Source: CBDFGN01 sp965247065 (GTDB lineage Bacteria; Bacteroidota; Bacteroidia; Cytophagales; Cyclobacteriaceae). Taken from it: a stretch of DNA of 64,000 nt. Within the stretch, counting starts at the first letter, position 1. Each line of letters begins with the position of its first letter. The stretch spans positions 496,001 to 560,000 of the forward strand of contig CBDFGN010000006.1 of NCBI GenBank assembly GCA_965247065.1, written 5' to 3'. This document shows positions 8,460-18,240 of the stretch, in pieces. A program made the translations under genes and the position numbers. Below the pieces are notes generated by a model. That model was not told the DNA's origin, did no database searches, and worked only from the letters and a program-made list of their open reading frames with translations.

Positions 8460-9131
8460 ATGACAAAATCGAACAACATAATCGGATTACTGGTAATCTT
8501 GAGCATCACAGGTTCCAGCCTGGTTTACGGTCAGGACCCTGAAGACACCGCGGCTGTCGGATCACCTTTTCGGAAAGGAAAGTGGATTTCCGGTTTGGGC
8601 GGGTCCATTAGTTCTTCAATAGTTGATAATAACTCAAGCAGTTCCAAAACCTTTAGCAATAGATACAGCTTCGAAGTTCGAACCGGGACTTTTATCAAAG
8701 ACCGTTGGGCAGTTGGAATGGTCTTTACTGCCAGCCGGGAAAGCTCACAAGATGTGATTTCGAGGGAATCTGAGATCCTTGAAGTTGGGCCTGCGACCCG
8801 GTATTATTTTTCAAACAATTCAAATGGTTCCGTTTATGTTCAAGGGTCGGTTTTATTTGTTAGGACACTCGACAGAAATTCTATTAGTTCCGGGATCGCC
8901 CTTGACGAAAAGGTGGAGGGAAGCGGAATCGGGGCGAATATTATCCTTGGCTACACCTATGTGGTAAACGATTGGATTGGATTCGATATTGGAATGGGAT
9001 ACGATGGCTCTTTCATCCAAGGGAAAGTGAAGAGTGATCAAGATATTACCCTGCGTGTTGAGGATTATTTTAGAGGTCAGCAATTTTTCGTTTTCGGATT
9101 TAGCGTCCTGTTAGACGAATTCTTTTTTTAG
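8460..9131 (+). CDS. Outer-membrane beta-barrel protein
   Basis: 223 aa: signal peptide (IIGLLVILSITGSSLVYGQ), then about eight alternating strands rich in Gly, Tyr and Phe (NRYSFEVRTGTFI, RWAVGMVFTASRES, VGPATRYYFSN) and an aromatic C-terminus (FGFSVLLDEFFF), the outer-membrane insertion signal. Resembles small porin-like barrels of Bacteroidota; no specific function visible. The next gene begins 2 bp downstream, so the two are co-transcribed. Confidence 0.75.
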   Translation: MTKSNNIIGLLVILSITGSSLVYGQDPEDTAAVGSPFRKGKWISGLGGSISSSIVDNNSSSSKTFSNRYSFEVRTGTFIKDRWAVGMVFTASRESSQDVISRESEILEVGPATRYYFSNNSNGSVYVQGSVLFVRTLDRNSISSGIALDEKVEGSGIGANIILGYTYVVNDWIGFDIGMGYDGSFIQGKVKSDQDITLRVEDYFRGQQFFVFGFSVLLDEFFF

Positions 9132-9133
9132 TC

Positions 9134-10234
9134 GTGAGAATCCTTATGGTTGTTTTGTTCTTCAACCTTTCTGTCACCCAATTATTAAGTCAGGAAGAAG
9201 AATCTTTTTTAAGAACCGATACATTAGGAAAGAAGAAAATTCAGGTGATTGCCTTACCAATAATATTTTTTACCCCCGAGACAAGTTTTGGCTTTGGAGC
9301 TGGCACCCAATTGTTCTTTCTTTCCCAGTCCAATATTTACAATTCCAGGCTTTCCAATATTTTCATTGACGCAATTTATACAACAGAAAACCAGCTCATT
9401 ATCGACGCAAAACCTCAGTTATTTTTTGAAAAAGGAGATTATTACCTTGACGGGGCATTTAAGTATAAGGTATTCCCTAACTCCTTCTGGGGTATTGGGA
9501 ATAATACCCCGGAAATAAACGAGGAAAGGTATAATATGCGGACGATTCTCATCAAAGCCGCTTTTCTTAAACGCCTTCCTCCTAATTTGAATTTCGGTTT
9601 TGAATACAAATGGGAGGATAACAAAATGCTTGAGGTGGAAGAAGGAGGGCAACTGGATTCGACTGCTATTGCCGGTTCTGAGGGTTCAAGATTCAGTGGG
9701 CTGGCATTTATATTCAATTTGGACAATCGGGACAATATCTATTCCCCTCAAAAAGGAAACTTTCTCCAATTACAAGCCGGGTTTTCAAGTCAGGTCTTCG
9801 GTGCTTCCCACAGCTTCAATGAATACGTAATTGATCTGAGAAAATACTTTGGCTTCGGAAAAAAAAGTATTCTGGCGGCTCAGTTATACTTTGACAACAA
9901 TTTTGGCGACCTACCATTTCAGAGCATGGCCTGGTTTGGAGGCGGACAACGGGGTAGAGGTTACTTCAATGGTCGTTTTATTGATCTTCACATGTACGTC
10001 GCTCAAGTTGAATACCGACTTAGATTTCTTCCGAGGTGGGCTGTTAATGCCTTTTTCTCCACCGGGGAAGTAGCTGATCTACCAGGAAATTATTTTAGGG
10101 ATCCAAAAAGGAGTTTTGGCGGTGGAATTCGATTTCAGATCAAAAAGGATAACCCGACCTTACTGAGGCTGGATATAGGAATTGGGGAGGATGGCAACAC
10201 GGGGGTTTATTTTGGAGTAAATGAAGCCTTTTGA
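9134..10234 (+). CDS. BamA/TamA-type (bacterial surface antigen D15) outer-membrane protein
   Basis: 366 aa with a signal peptide and a 16-strand-type surface-antigen barrel without obvious POTRA domains. Landmarks: TPETSFGFGAGTQLFF early, LDNRDNIYSPQKGNFL (family pattern .DtRd....P..G), and WFGGGQRGRGYFNGRF, equivalent to the GG...RGY.....D loop of BamA/TamA proteins. GTG start at 9134, 2 bp after the preceding gene. Such short Omp85-type proteins are common in Bacteroidota; their substrates are mostly unknown. Confidence 0.82.
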   Translation: MRILMVVLFFNLSVTQLLSQEEESFLRTDTLGKKKIQVIALPIIFFTPETSFGFGAGTQLFFLSQSNIYNSRLSNIFIDAIYTTENQLIIDAKPQLFFEKGDYYLDGAFKYKVFPNSFWGIGNNTPEINEERYNMRTILIKAAFLKRLPPNLNFGFEYKWEDNKMLEVEEGGQLDSTAIAGSEGSRFSGLAFIFNLDNRDNIYSPQKGNFLQLQAGFSSQVFGASHSFNEYVIDLRKYFGFGKKSILAAQLYFDNNFGDLPFQSMAWFGGGQRGRGYFNGRFIDLHMYVAQVEYRLRFLPRWAVNAFFSTGEVADLPGNYFRDPKRSFGGGIRFQIKKDNPTLLRLDIGIGEDGNTGVYFGVNEAF

Positions 10235-10372
10235 GCTTTTCAAAGGTTTGATATCCCACTCAGAATTATTGAGATCCGGCATGCATCTTTTGCTAATTCT
10301 AAGACCCTCTTTAAGCAACTCCGTATCATGTTCCTGTTGCATCAGCTGAAATGATGCAGAACTCAGTCTCTC

Positions 10373-10928
10373 TCAAAACTCCAATTTCAAATTCACAACA
10401 GGTTTAGGAGATTTGTCCTGGGCCAACATGATATCCCCCGGCTGGATGCGCTGATTCAGGAAATAGTTTTCTGGCATTACATTCAGGACCATGTTCAATT
10501 TGCTCGGTTTTTCAGGTTTGCTGCTCAGACGATTCAATAGATTCTGCTTTTTGAATTTCTGGAATACCGCCTGTTGAGCTATGAGTGCGAGTCCGGAAGG
10601 AATTCCTAGTAGCACCAGGGCTGACGGCTCATTAGCCTCAGCTTGTATTGCGGTGGCAAGTCCAAGTCCGACCAAGGCCGCCCCTACCGTAGTTAGATTG
10701 AGGGTGCTTCCTTGCTTTCGGGTAAGGTGGACGTCCTTCACTTGTCTTTGGCCCATAATTGTTCCGATGATAGATGTAGCAGCAGGGACCATGAAAATAG
10801 CATTGCTGGCTCTTTCATCATGATTGGTTTCTTGATTGCTTTTTACCTCGGCCGCCATAGCTAACCCAAGCCCGGTGCTAGCAATGGTCATGCTGCTGAT
10901 GGCGTTAACGTCACCTCGAGTATAACTA
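10373..10928 (-). pseudogene. 3' fragment of repeat-containing membrane protein split by IS982
   Basis: C-terminal 183 codons of a protein whose first 296 codons lie at 11960-12849. Removing 10929-11959 and one TAACTA copy restores one frame (KYS joined to YTRGDV), giving about 479 aa. This half holds two further copies of the internal unit (YTRGDVNAISSM...GLGLAMA and LTRKQGSTLN...GLGLATA) and a polar C-terminal tail ending NLKLEF. Function unknown. The open frame across the scar argues for a recent insertion. Confidence 0.85.
10923..10928. repeat. Target-site duplication TAACTA, left copy
   Basis: TAACTA immediately outside the left inverted repeat; the matching copy is at 11960-11965. Removing one copy together with the element restores the interrupted reading frame. 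Confidence 0.85.
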
Positions 10929-11959
10929 ACGTGAGTTCGACAATAAGGAATGATTAAAGAGCGAGAAAGAGTTGACCGGTGTCCTGGTAGTTCAATTTGA
11001 TTGAGGGCTTTTTTTCGCAAAAGTTGTAAGCGATTAAAGCCGAGAAAAGGTTGGTAAGGAAATTAGTTGGGCTCCTGTGCCTGGAGTGTTCAATCTGGAA
11101 GATGTTTTTAAGTTGATCAATGATAGTCTCACAAATAGCCCTTTTACGGAGCATTATAGCATCCATGATGGGGGTTAAGGATGAGGACTTCATATTGCGT
11201 TTGAGTTTGGTTATCAGATGGACTCCGCGGAAGAACAGATTTTTAAAAAGTTCCTTACTGATGTAGCCTTTATCACCAAAGAGCTTTCCGAATAATTTCT
11301 TAATAAACCGTTCAATTTTAAGAGGCTTTCTGTCATCCACATTGCCCGGTGTGAGCATAAAATCGATGATTTCACCCGTATCAGCAGTGATAAGATGGAG
11401 CTTAAACCCGTAGAACCATCCGATGGAACAATGGCCTCTTTTAGCTAACCCTTCAAATACTTTATGGTTATGGATCCGTCTGTTATGACAGACCCTTAAC
11501 GGAGTGCTGTCTATAAAACTTATACCTGTACACTGTCCAGTCCCTTGTGTTTTCAGATAAATAGCCATTGGCAGAAGACTTCCACTACAAAGTTCTACCA
11601 TTCGGTTATAGCTTACCACATCAGGAAAGAAGGAGCGCAAGTGGCCACAAACGTATGTGTTGTAAAAGGTCTTGAAATTTCGATATCCTGAGATCTGGAA
11701 CAAGACCTGTATAGTCATTACTTCGGATAAAGAAAGCTTACCAGGTTTGTTGCGCTTTTTACTTCCCAGCAATCTTTTTTCCAATTTTGGGACAAAATCC
11801 AGACAAAAATCGTCAATGGAACAAAAAATTTCAGTAATTTTAGTAGCAGTTAACATAGGTAGAAATATTAGTTATTTTGTTGATTGTCAATGACTTAATA
11901 TACTAATTTTCTGCCTTTTTTCTATCAATAAACTACTCTATTTTATATCGAACTCACGT
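10929..11959 (-). mobile_element. IS982-family insertion sequence, complete
   Basis: 1,031 bp with perfect 12-bp terminal inverted repeats (ACGTGAGTTCGA at 10929-10940, its complement at 11948-11959), a single transposase gene on the minus strand and 6-bp target duplications. Size and layout fit IS982. It interrupts a multi-pass membrane protein gene. The junction creates a TAA that ends the upstream half. Confidence 0.9.
10954..11856 (-). CDS. IS982-family transposase (DDE)
   Basis: 300 aa, full length and intact. IS982 hallmarks: SIDDFCLDFVPKLEK near the N-terminus, first catalytic Asp in GISFIDSTPLRVCHNRR, then HKVFEGLAKRGHCSIGWFYG, FMLTPGNVDDRKPL, second Asp in LFGDKGYI, Glu in CETIIDQLKNIF, then IEHSRHRSPTNF. 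Encoded within its element, so probably functional. Confidence 0.92.
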   Translation of the reverse strand: MLTATKITEIFCSIDDFCLDFVPKLEKRLLGSKKRNKPGKLSLSEVMTIQVLFQISGYRNFKTFYNTYVCGHLRSFFPDVVSYNRMVELCSGSLLPMAIYLKTQGTGQCTGISFIDSTPLRVCHNRRIHNHKVFEGLAKRGHCSIGWFYGFKLHLITADTGEIIDFMLTPGNVDDRKPLKIERFIKKLFGKLFGDKGYISKELFKNLFFRGVHLITKLKRNMKSSSLTPIMDAIMLRKRAICETIIDQLKNIFQIEHSRHRSPTNFLTNLFSALIAYNFCEKKPSIKLNYQDTGQLFLAL

Positions 11960-11965
11960 TAACTA
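11960..11965. repeat. Target-site duplication TAACTA, right copy
   Basis: TAACTA immediately outside the right inverted repeat, identical to 10923-10928. Confidence 0.85.
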
Positions 11966-12849
11966 TATTTCGTGGCGTTACTGTTTCCGATCAGAAGCCC
12001 GGCAACTCCACCAACTAAGGCAGCCGCTCCGTAAGCATTTACCCTTTCACTATTGGTTGCCAGAACGGAAGCGACCCCTACCCACGGACCAACCAGTCCA
12101 TAGTGGCGAAGCATTTCGATGTGCCCGAATGATAAATCATGCTTTTGCTGATAACGAAAACCTACTTCGCCCAGTGCAATGCTTCCGATGGTGGACAGAC
12201 CCGCTAAAGATTTCAAATAGGATAAACCATCCGAGTCCGCATCATGGCCGAACAGGGTAGTAGCTAGTGCCATTCCGTAGCCCAGGCCGAAAAGTTTGCC
12301 GGTATTGTTTAGCCGAACCGTCTTTCGGGTAATGTGCTCGTATTTGTTTGGATTAATTGCCGGTCCCAGCAGCCATAGACCACTGGTAATAAGAGGGATG
12401 CCTGCTGCGGCTGGCGTTTCAGGCTCAGCGATTATCAGCAGACTAGATCCATACCAGGCGCCGTATAGTGCGTTTAGAGCGCGGTCGCGGATTCTCCATT
12501 CAAATTTCTCCTCAGTAGTATCATCACCCGACTTATGCTCCAGGTCCCACTGGATCTGATTTTGTTGGAATCTTAGTTTTTCCTTTTCTGAAAGTCGACT
12601 GTAATACCGGTTAAGGTAAAATTCATAATCTTCGATGAACTGGTTCTCCATTGCACTTAAAGATTTCCCTTTGACTTTCTTACCAATTAAGCTTTGATAG
12701 GTAGTCTTACTCAGCTCTTTCCAATAGCCTCGGGCCGAGTATAGAGATGATTCTTGACCGAGGGCCATGAATCCTGTTCCTAAATAAAGGAGTATACCCA
12801 GCAGCAATGATAAGGACTTAAAGTTGGACCGGGTCTTGCGAGTTTTCAT
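11960..12849 (-). pseudogene. 5' fragment of repeat-containing membrane protein split by IS982
   Basis: First 296 codons, ATG at 12849. Signal peptide/anchor (LLLGILLYLGTGFMALGQ), then a charged region with LSAMENQFIEDYEFYLNRYYSRL and a Gly/Ala-rich membrane part. A roughly 100-residue unit recurs in the restored protein: hydrophobic glycine-zipper helices, a short N/K/Y-rich loop (PNKYEHITR; ATKYSYTR; KDVHLTR) and a second helix with GxGLA-type spacing. Reads as a triplicated multi-pass membrane domain. No family recognised. A TAA formed at the junction ends the frame. Confidence 0.85.
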
Positions 12850-13522
12850 GATACTATTTTTTAGATTTCATCATAAAGTCTTAGTTAAGTTTACGGGATT
12901 TAGGGGTCACAGCAGAATTGAATATATCGCCAGATTCGCTGGAATCTGCATAAAACGCCAAAATCACACTGACTTCTCTCGACGAAGTCAAGAAATTTGC
13001 ATTTTTTGCAAATGGCACCCTTAAATTGTGGTTTTCTGCTGGAGAAAATTATTAAGTGAAGTGCAGGAACGGATTTTTGCCATGAACAAGTTCATCCGCG
13101 GCAGGTATCTCATGGTCAGGGTATAGCCTTTTAGATCAGCGGGGATGAGCGGAATCCAGTTGAGCTCGAAATTCAACCACTGTTATTCCACAGATTCTGG
13201 AAAACTAGCCAGAGGTGATAGTGTTGAGGAAAATTTGCGCATTTGCTATATAAAAAAAAGAAACCCTCCCCGGACGTTGACCGCCTGGCGGGTCCCCTAT
13301 CATAAGACGTCTGTTTGACCAGAGTTGGAGATCCCGGCTCGGCGGCCGGGAATGACTGGTACAGTACCCACTATTTCCAGTTATCTACCTTTTATGTTCG
13401 GTGCCTAAACCATGAGGACTTTGCGATAAATGTATTATTGGGCATCTTATCAATCCACACCCACGGAAGGGTTTATTCCCTTAGTAAAAGGTTATGAGTT
13501 ATCAGTAGCTTTCGGTAGTTGG
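12850..13522. other. Long intergenic stretch with small palindromes
   Basis: About 670 bp with no convincing gene. Contains GACTTC-7nt-GAAGTC (12971-12989), ATTTGCA/TGCAAAT (12995-13013) and a GC-rich hairpin at 13332-13351. No terminator with a clear T-run and no RNA gene recognised. Confidence 0.5.
13332..13351. repeat. GC-rich palindrome (REP-like)
   Basis: TCCCGGC and GCCGGGA, 7-bp perfect arms with a 6-nt loop, flanked by GAGA and ATGAC. It resembles the dispersed GATCCCGG...CCGGGAATGAC intergenic palindromes of many bacterial genomes. Copy number elsewhere cannot be judged. Confidence 0.4.
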
Positions 13523-14218
13523 CTAATGATTATTGGAAAACTTAGTCAACTCACTATATCCCTGAAGTTTGCCTTTTTTGTTGTAGGTCTCGGATCTCAC
13601 TAAGCCTACATCTCGGGCATACCACTCAGCCGCCTTGCCTTTTACGCCTATGACAAATTTGGTGGCCACATCGTAAGTAATTTTGAAGTACTCAAACTTA
13701 CCGGCGGGCGTCGTAATCTCCTCAACCGCATCCACTTGTCGATTGGTAATGGTAGTAGTCATTTTCATGGCGTCGTTCAAGGTCAAGGTTAATTCTCCGT
13801 CCTTTAGCTTTTGCCCGGCTTTGGGGTCAGCGGGGATATCCAGAAAATCTCCTTCCACCTTGGCATTGATATCTGCTCCTGCCATTTGCTCGATGTCGAA
13901 ACCATGGATCTGGAATTCAAAAACCCCGGAGGAACATCTTACTTCGTATTCCAAATTAGTCAGCTCTTCATCCTTCTTATCATATACTTTTGATGCCACC
14001 ACAACGGTCAGGTTGCCGCCATCTTCGCTTTTGGAAATAACTTCATGCTCGGTTCTTCCAGCAATCTTCCCCTTCGCATTGTAGTTCGTTAATTCGAAAA
14101 AGGCGCCCTCATTCATTGGAAAGTAAGCGGGACAATCCGAATCCGCGGCTTGAGGTAAGGTTACTGAAATCAGAAGGAGCGACACTGCCCCAATTATGGT
14201 CTTAATAGAGTTGTTCAT
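13523..14218 (-). CDS. Exported DUF3108/TapB-like protein
   Basis: The natural start is the ATG at 14218, which opens MNNSIKTIIGAVSLLLISV, a clean signal peptide; the frame extends 44 codons further upstream without signal character. The mature part (about 208 aa) has YFPMNEGAFFELTNYNAKGK at the front and the family-like ending AGKFEYFKITYD, GKAAEWYARDVGLVRSETY, KGKLQGYSELT. These strings recur in a Bacteroidota family annotated as DUF3108/TapB-like. Role unknown, presumably envelope. No operon partners. Confidence 0.72.
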   Translation of the reverse strand: MNNSIKTIIGAVSLLLISVTLPQAADSDCPAYFPMNEGAFFELTNYNAKGKIAGRTEHEVISKSEDGGNLTVVVASKVYDKKDEELTNLEYEVRCSSGVFEFQIHGFDIEQMAGADINAKVEGDFLDIPADPKAGQKLKDGELTLTLNDAMKMTTTITNRQVDAVEEITTPAGKFEYFKITYDVATKFVIGVKGKAAEWYARDVGLVRSETYNKKGKLQGYSELTKFSNNH

Positions 14219-14350
14219 AGGGTGCTTTGTTTGGCTTAAAAAATAAAGATAGGGAAAAGACCCACACTCACCTCCGCATGACACGCGAAAGCGTAGGAGG
14301 GATGGAGATTTTTTATACTTAGGGCAAAGGGTTTTCGGCAAGAATTCCAA

Positions 14351-14919
14351 ACTTGATATAAATTATTCTTTTTGTAGTCTTGAAATTGTTCGTGAACGCC
14401 AGCCGAAATATTAACCAGCATGTCTTTTAACAGATCGCTGGATTAAGCTTTGATCAGCCCCATTTCAGTAATCCTAATCCATTTCTGCGAATCCCATTAA
14501 GTCCCTTCAAACCGAAGCACCAGTTGCTCCGCAACTAGAGATCATTGAAAACATGCGCACCAGGAAAAAAAATTAGAGCCAGCTAAAGGAATCGTCCAAA
14601 ATATCAGGCCGGCCCCACACCAAAATTCTTAGGAGATGATCAGATGTGAATATCCGATCTAAAATCGGATATACCATGAGACCCTCACAATCCCCCCTGC
14701 GGATCCGTACTGATAAGGGTAATTACATCATTGCGATCTATCTCAACCGCGCCCAGAACTACGTACCCCAAATACATCCAGATTCTGGAAGGGACATAAA
14801 TTGCCATGAGTAAGGTGCTTGCATCAGTAAAAAATACTATGCGAAGGACGGGGAACTAAAGCAGGAAGAAAGTACTCATCCTACCACACACTCAAACCCA
14901 AATGGAGAATTGTTTAACC
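14351..14919. other. Intergenic stretch with one strong palindrome
   Basis: About 570 bp with no gene recognised. Holds the 9-bp perfect palindrome at 14650-14672. Confidence 0.45.
14650..14672. repeat. Perfect inverted repeat ATATCCGAT / ATCGGATAT
   Basis: 9-bp arms around a 5-nt spacer (CTAAA). No T-run follows on either strand, so it is more like an operator or RNA hairpin than a terminator. Confidence 0.4.
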
Positions 14920-15704
14920 TCACTCTTTTTCTGCCAATAACGAAATGCTCTTCACGCCGTATTGCCTGCCTGCGCCCTTGGCCGGCTTAGAGAGGAAACT
15001 ATATTGTGGGTTCTCAACCACCCGTACGACCTTCATGCCGGCCGCCTCAATCGCGCGATAATAGTTGTCTTTTTGCATCGCTCCTCCAATGCAGGATGCC
15101 CAGAGCGTCGAGTTGCACACAATACTATCAGACATTTGAGAATCGGTAACGATATCCGAAATAGCCATTCTTCCGCCAACACGAAGCGCGGAGGCAATTT
15201 GGTTAAAGACCTTTTCCTTCTCTGGAGACAGATTAATTACGCCATTGCTGATTACAACATCAACGCTTGCAGGATCGAAATCAAATCCCTCCATGTAGCC
15301 CTTAAGGAAGGAGACATTGGTAAATCCGTTTTCCGCTGCCAGCCTTTCGGATTTCTTCAGCTGAGCATCCGTCATATCCAATCCTATGACTTTGCCTAAG
15401 TTGGCGGTTTTGCCAGATGCCATGAAAACATCCATGCCGGATCCGCTCCCAAATCAAGGATGCTTTCTCCGGGCTTTATGTCGGCCAGTACAAAGGGGTA
15501 GCCGATACCAAATGAATCCACAGATTCATTTGGTATCGGGGCCAACTCATCCTCCTGATAACCCAGGCGAAGTGCCAACGCTTTTCCCATTGCGAAATGA
15601 AAGTCGCCGTGGGGATTTTGGGCCACTCCTGTATACATGGCCTTCACTTTATCTTCTAGCTTTTGTTTGTTGACCGATACCGGTGTGACATTCTGACTTT
15701 CCAT
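14920..15704 (-). pseudogene. ArsM-like SAM-dependent methyltransferase, frameshifted
   Basis: Two frames together give one methyltransferase of about 262 aa resembling arsenite methyltransferases. N-terminal frame (ATG at 15704): NPHGDFHFAMGKALALRLGY, then GESILDLG. Then the sequence is one base short within GGGAGCGG (about 15445-15450). The second frame carries GSGMDVFMASGKTANLGKV (SAM motif I), ISNGVINLSPEKEKVF, GGRMAISDIV and YYRAIEAAGM. A GGGA-AGC reading would restore ILDLGSGSGMDVF. The usual ArsM cysteine layout is only partly visible (CNSTLWASCIGG), so arsenic specificity is uncertain. The rest of the gene is undamaged, so a homopolymer error is as likely as real loss. Confidence 0.8.
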
Positions 15705-15972
15705 GACTGTGGTTGTAAAGTCTAGAAATAAAATTAACTATTTGACCCTTCATTTGCCAAGATTTCGAAAGCTTAATACTGGTCTTTGACCTGCGTGGAA
15801 AGTCAGGTGTTTGGCGGTGTATCAGCAACTAAGAAAGCAACCAATCAGGCTGATGGGTCCCTGCTAACGGACAGCCCGTGAGGGATTGGCTAAACAACTT
15901 AAAGGAAAGGCTGTACATGTACTCATTGTTTTAATATATTTATCCCACGCATTGGCACCAAACAAACGAACC

Positions 15973-16392
15973 ATGAATATTCAAAAAATTCTTTTTTCAA
16001 CAATTGGCGGCGGATTAGTGATGTTCTTGCTCGCAGGACTATGGCATATGGCATTGATGAGCGACCTCTATGCGGGTGACCTGAACCGGGCAGAACCGAT
16101 CTTGCCTTTGATAGCGGTGAGTTACTTGATCCTTGCGCTACTTATGGCCTACATGTATCCAAAGGGTACTGAGGGTACAAATAAGATTGCCAATGGGGTC
16201 AAATTTGGTAGTTTAGTTGGCCTTATCTGGGTCCTTCCACATGCTTTGATATTGCATGCAGTTACTGAAGGTGGAGCTCTCAATGTAATCTTAATTGATG
16301 CCGTATGGCACGTTGTTGAGCAATCCTGTGGGGGAGTAGTAATTGCCTTTATTTATGGCATTCCCCAGGCTTCATCTACATCCTCAGAATAA
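15973..16392 (+). CDS. Small four-helix membrane protein
   Basis: 139 aa from the ATG at 15973 (MNIQKILFSTIGGG); the frame opens 29 codons earlier but that part looks untranslated. Four predicted membrane segments: residues about 6-24, 44-60, 75-95 and 112-130, with a conserved-looking LAGLWHMALMSDLY after the first and AYMYPKGTEGTNK between the second and third. Reminds me of small uncharacterised DUF1761-like membrane proteins, but I do not assign a family. Confidence 0.6.
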   Translation: MNIQKILFSTIGGGLVMFLLAGLWHMALMSDLYAGDLNRAEPILPLIAVSYLILALLMAYMYPKGTEGTNKIANGVKFGSLVGLIWVLPHALILHAVTEGGALNVILIDAVWHVVEQSCGGVVIAFIYGIPQASSTSSE

Positions 16393-17487
16393 AGCCCTAA
16401 TTACACGCCCTCTGAATATATAAAAGGGTCGCATTTTTGTTACTCTTATTTAGGTGGATGGTATGATCTTCGTTTTGTGAGACCAATTCAACTCTATATC
16501 TTTTCTAACTTCAACTGAACCAAAGAAGACCATTATAATGAATTGCGCACCTTGAAGAATCTTATCGTGATTTGCGCGCAAATAGGAATTTAGCCCCCAA
16601 ATAATGACTAGAGATATCCTGGATATCAACGATTTGACTGTTTTAGTGGAGGAATCAAAAGGCTGAAAAATCAACTGTTGCCGCCTGTGCTTTTGACGAA
16701 CTCGTCATTGGCGTTGCTTATTATAGTTCGGGAGATTAGAATTATCAATTAAGTACTACGAAAAAAAAAGCGACTTCACACCCACACTAAAGGGATTGTA
16801 CTCTCGTTTTATGCGGATATAGAGTGAAATCTGCGCATACGGTTTCGCCTACAAAACCCTTGTAGTTCGTAGTCATTGTAACAGCAGTAAAGAACCTACA
16901 AAATTACCTAATCAAGAAGGGGAGACATTTGCACAATTGTACATCAGCTGGTCAATCCTATTGATCATTACGTAGAAGGCGCCCACTTCTACATGACACC
17001 CGCAATTCGTGCAAGCCGTAGATAGATCTTCAATATCAAGGGAAAACCAAAGTGATGTTCTTTTTGAGGCCAGCTGACAGAACTTTTATCACATTTTTTG
17101 GTCAGCTCTCCAATATGAAAGAAGATGTGATAACAGAACCTTGCTCTACGAAGCAAAAGAAATCCTTTCCAACAATATGGACCTCAATCTCTAAATACTC
17201 TCGAACTCATTACACGTGTACGGTTTACTACCAATATGGCTCATTGGGGAGTCCAAATCTTTGAATGTTTGTAGGCAGATACGCCGAAGTATTAGGAAAC
17301 AGACCCGTAAAATGGAATCACAAGTTGGGAGAAATGCAGTAAAAGCGGTATTCAAGGCTAGTGTAATTCTCTATTAAGGCGATTACATGCATTTTCCTGC
17401 TTTGGATCATTGATATGATCGCAGCACCACGCTTTAGGTAAAAAACCAGGGACTATTCAATTGCTAGGACATTACACCCGTGACTTT
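16393..17487. other. Decayed 1.1-kb region
   Basis: No intact gene. Short coding-like islands remain: a globin-like start at 16604, and around 16948-17026 a frame reading QLVNPIDHYVEGAHFYMTP. Frames are closed by frequent stops. I read it as degraded former genes. Confidence 0.45.
16604..16720 (+). pseudogene. Remnant of a group III truncated hemoglobin
   Basis: ATG at 16604 opens MTRDILDINDLTVLVEE, close to the usual M..DI....DI..LV..FY start of group III truncated globins. The frame then breaks; in neighbouring frames NQLLPPV and DELVIG follow, resembling the DELL.P.F stretch of the same family. Everything beyond is lost. Recognition rests on one short segment. Confidence 0.38.
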
Positions 17488-17826
17488 ATGACCTCGGTGG
17501 GAATGATTTTGACGATTATCACATCGTTTGTATTTGGTTTCTTGGGGATCATCCACTTATCGGGTAATGTGTCTCAAGCGGCAATGTTTAGGTATTTGGA
17601 CTATTCTGATCTGGCGATGCCAATCTTTGGTGCTTGTGAAATTGCCGGTGCCGTATTTCTATTTTCGAATAAAACCAATAGCCTGGGCGCCGGTCTGTTA
17701 CTGGTGATCACCATGCTCATCATCCTGAGCGCTATCAAGGTCCACGACCCGGTCGAGGAAATTCTCTTCCTGTACGCGATCCTGGGCTGCCTGTTGGTAC
17801 TTATTCGGTTCAGACCGCCAGCTTAA
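17488..17826 (+). CDS. DoxX-like membrane protein
   Basis: 112 aa from the ATG at 17488. Four hydrophobic helices (about 4-24, 42-60, 67-85, 92-108) with the DoxX-type arrangement: first helix ending GIIHLSG, a loop with MFRYLDYSDLAMPIFGACEIAGA, and FSNKTNSLGAGLLLVITMLI. Function of such small DoxX-like proteins is mostly unknown. Confidence 0.68.
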   Translation: MTSVGMILTIITSFVFGFLGIIHLSGNVSQAAMFRYLDYSDLAMPIFGACEIAGAVFLFSNKTNSLGAGLLLVITMLIILSAIKVHDPVEEILFLYAILGCLLVLIRFRPPA

Positions 17827-17860
17827 TAATGTCAATTCTGCTTACTATCTATGCAATTCA

Positions 17861-18240
17861 TTGGGTTGGTGGGTAAGCAATCAGCTAATCCTATTCACCT
17901 ACCGCAGGTTAGTTTTTGTCGCCCTCCTGTGTTTTAACAACGGGTGCACGACTAAGGAATCAGCGGATCTCGAGCAGAACGTAAATCTTGTTCGCCGCTT
18001 TATAGATGGGATGCACAACGGAAATCCCGAGGTCATGGAGGAGGACTTCTGTAACCGACCTCTTTGTTCGGCCCAATGGTGGGAAGATGGACCCCAGCAG
18101 CTAATCGCCAGGGCGCAAAGTGCGTATGAAATATGCTCTGACTTCTACCACGACATGGAGGACCGCTTGAGATCTTGGAAAAGGCGTTTTGGTGTTCAAA
18201 GGTCATTGACATTATCGGTAATGAGCTTTTGAATGTAGAT
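17861..18240 (+). pseudogene. SnoaL/ester-cyclase-like lipoprotein, frameshifted
   Basis: Opens with a hydrophobic segment (LVFVALLCFNNGC) and continues as an NTF2/SnoaL-like domain: NLVRRFIDGMHNGNPEVMEEDF, ARAQSAYEICSDFYHDMEDR. Family members then read roughly EGDKV.V.F.G. Here that text occurs in another frame after about 18165: DLGKGVLVFKGH, followed by a stop. So the gene is broken by at least one indel and truncated. As written the first frame ends at 18232 with unrelated residues. Confidence 0.5.

Noticed and set aside
10373..11020. 215-codon continuous minus-strand frame
   Set aside because: Its first 32 codons come from the IS982 end (including the transposase tail region), not from the host gene; the true unit is the restored split gene.
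12995..13013. ATTTGCA/TGCAAAT palindrome as a terminator
   Set aside because: No T-run follows and no gene ends nearby in the right orientation.
14236..14421. Upstream extension and small frame before the DUF3108/TapB-like gene
   Set aside because: The ATG at 14218 opens a clean signal peptide; the upstream codons do not look translated.
16450..16674. 74-codon minus-strand frame
   Set aside because: Lies over the globin-like remnant on the other strand and shows no protein features of its own.
17052..17264. 70-codon frame in the decayed region
   Set aside because: No domain, no recognisable start context, and it ends in low-information sequence; treated as chance or remnant.
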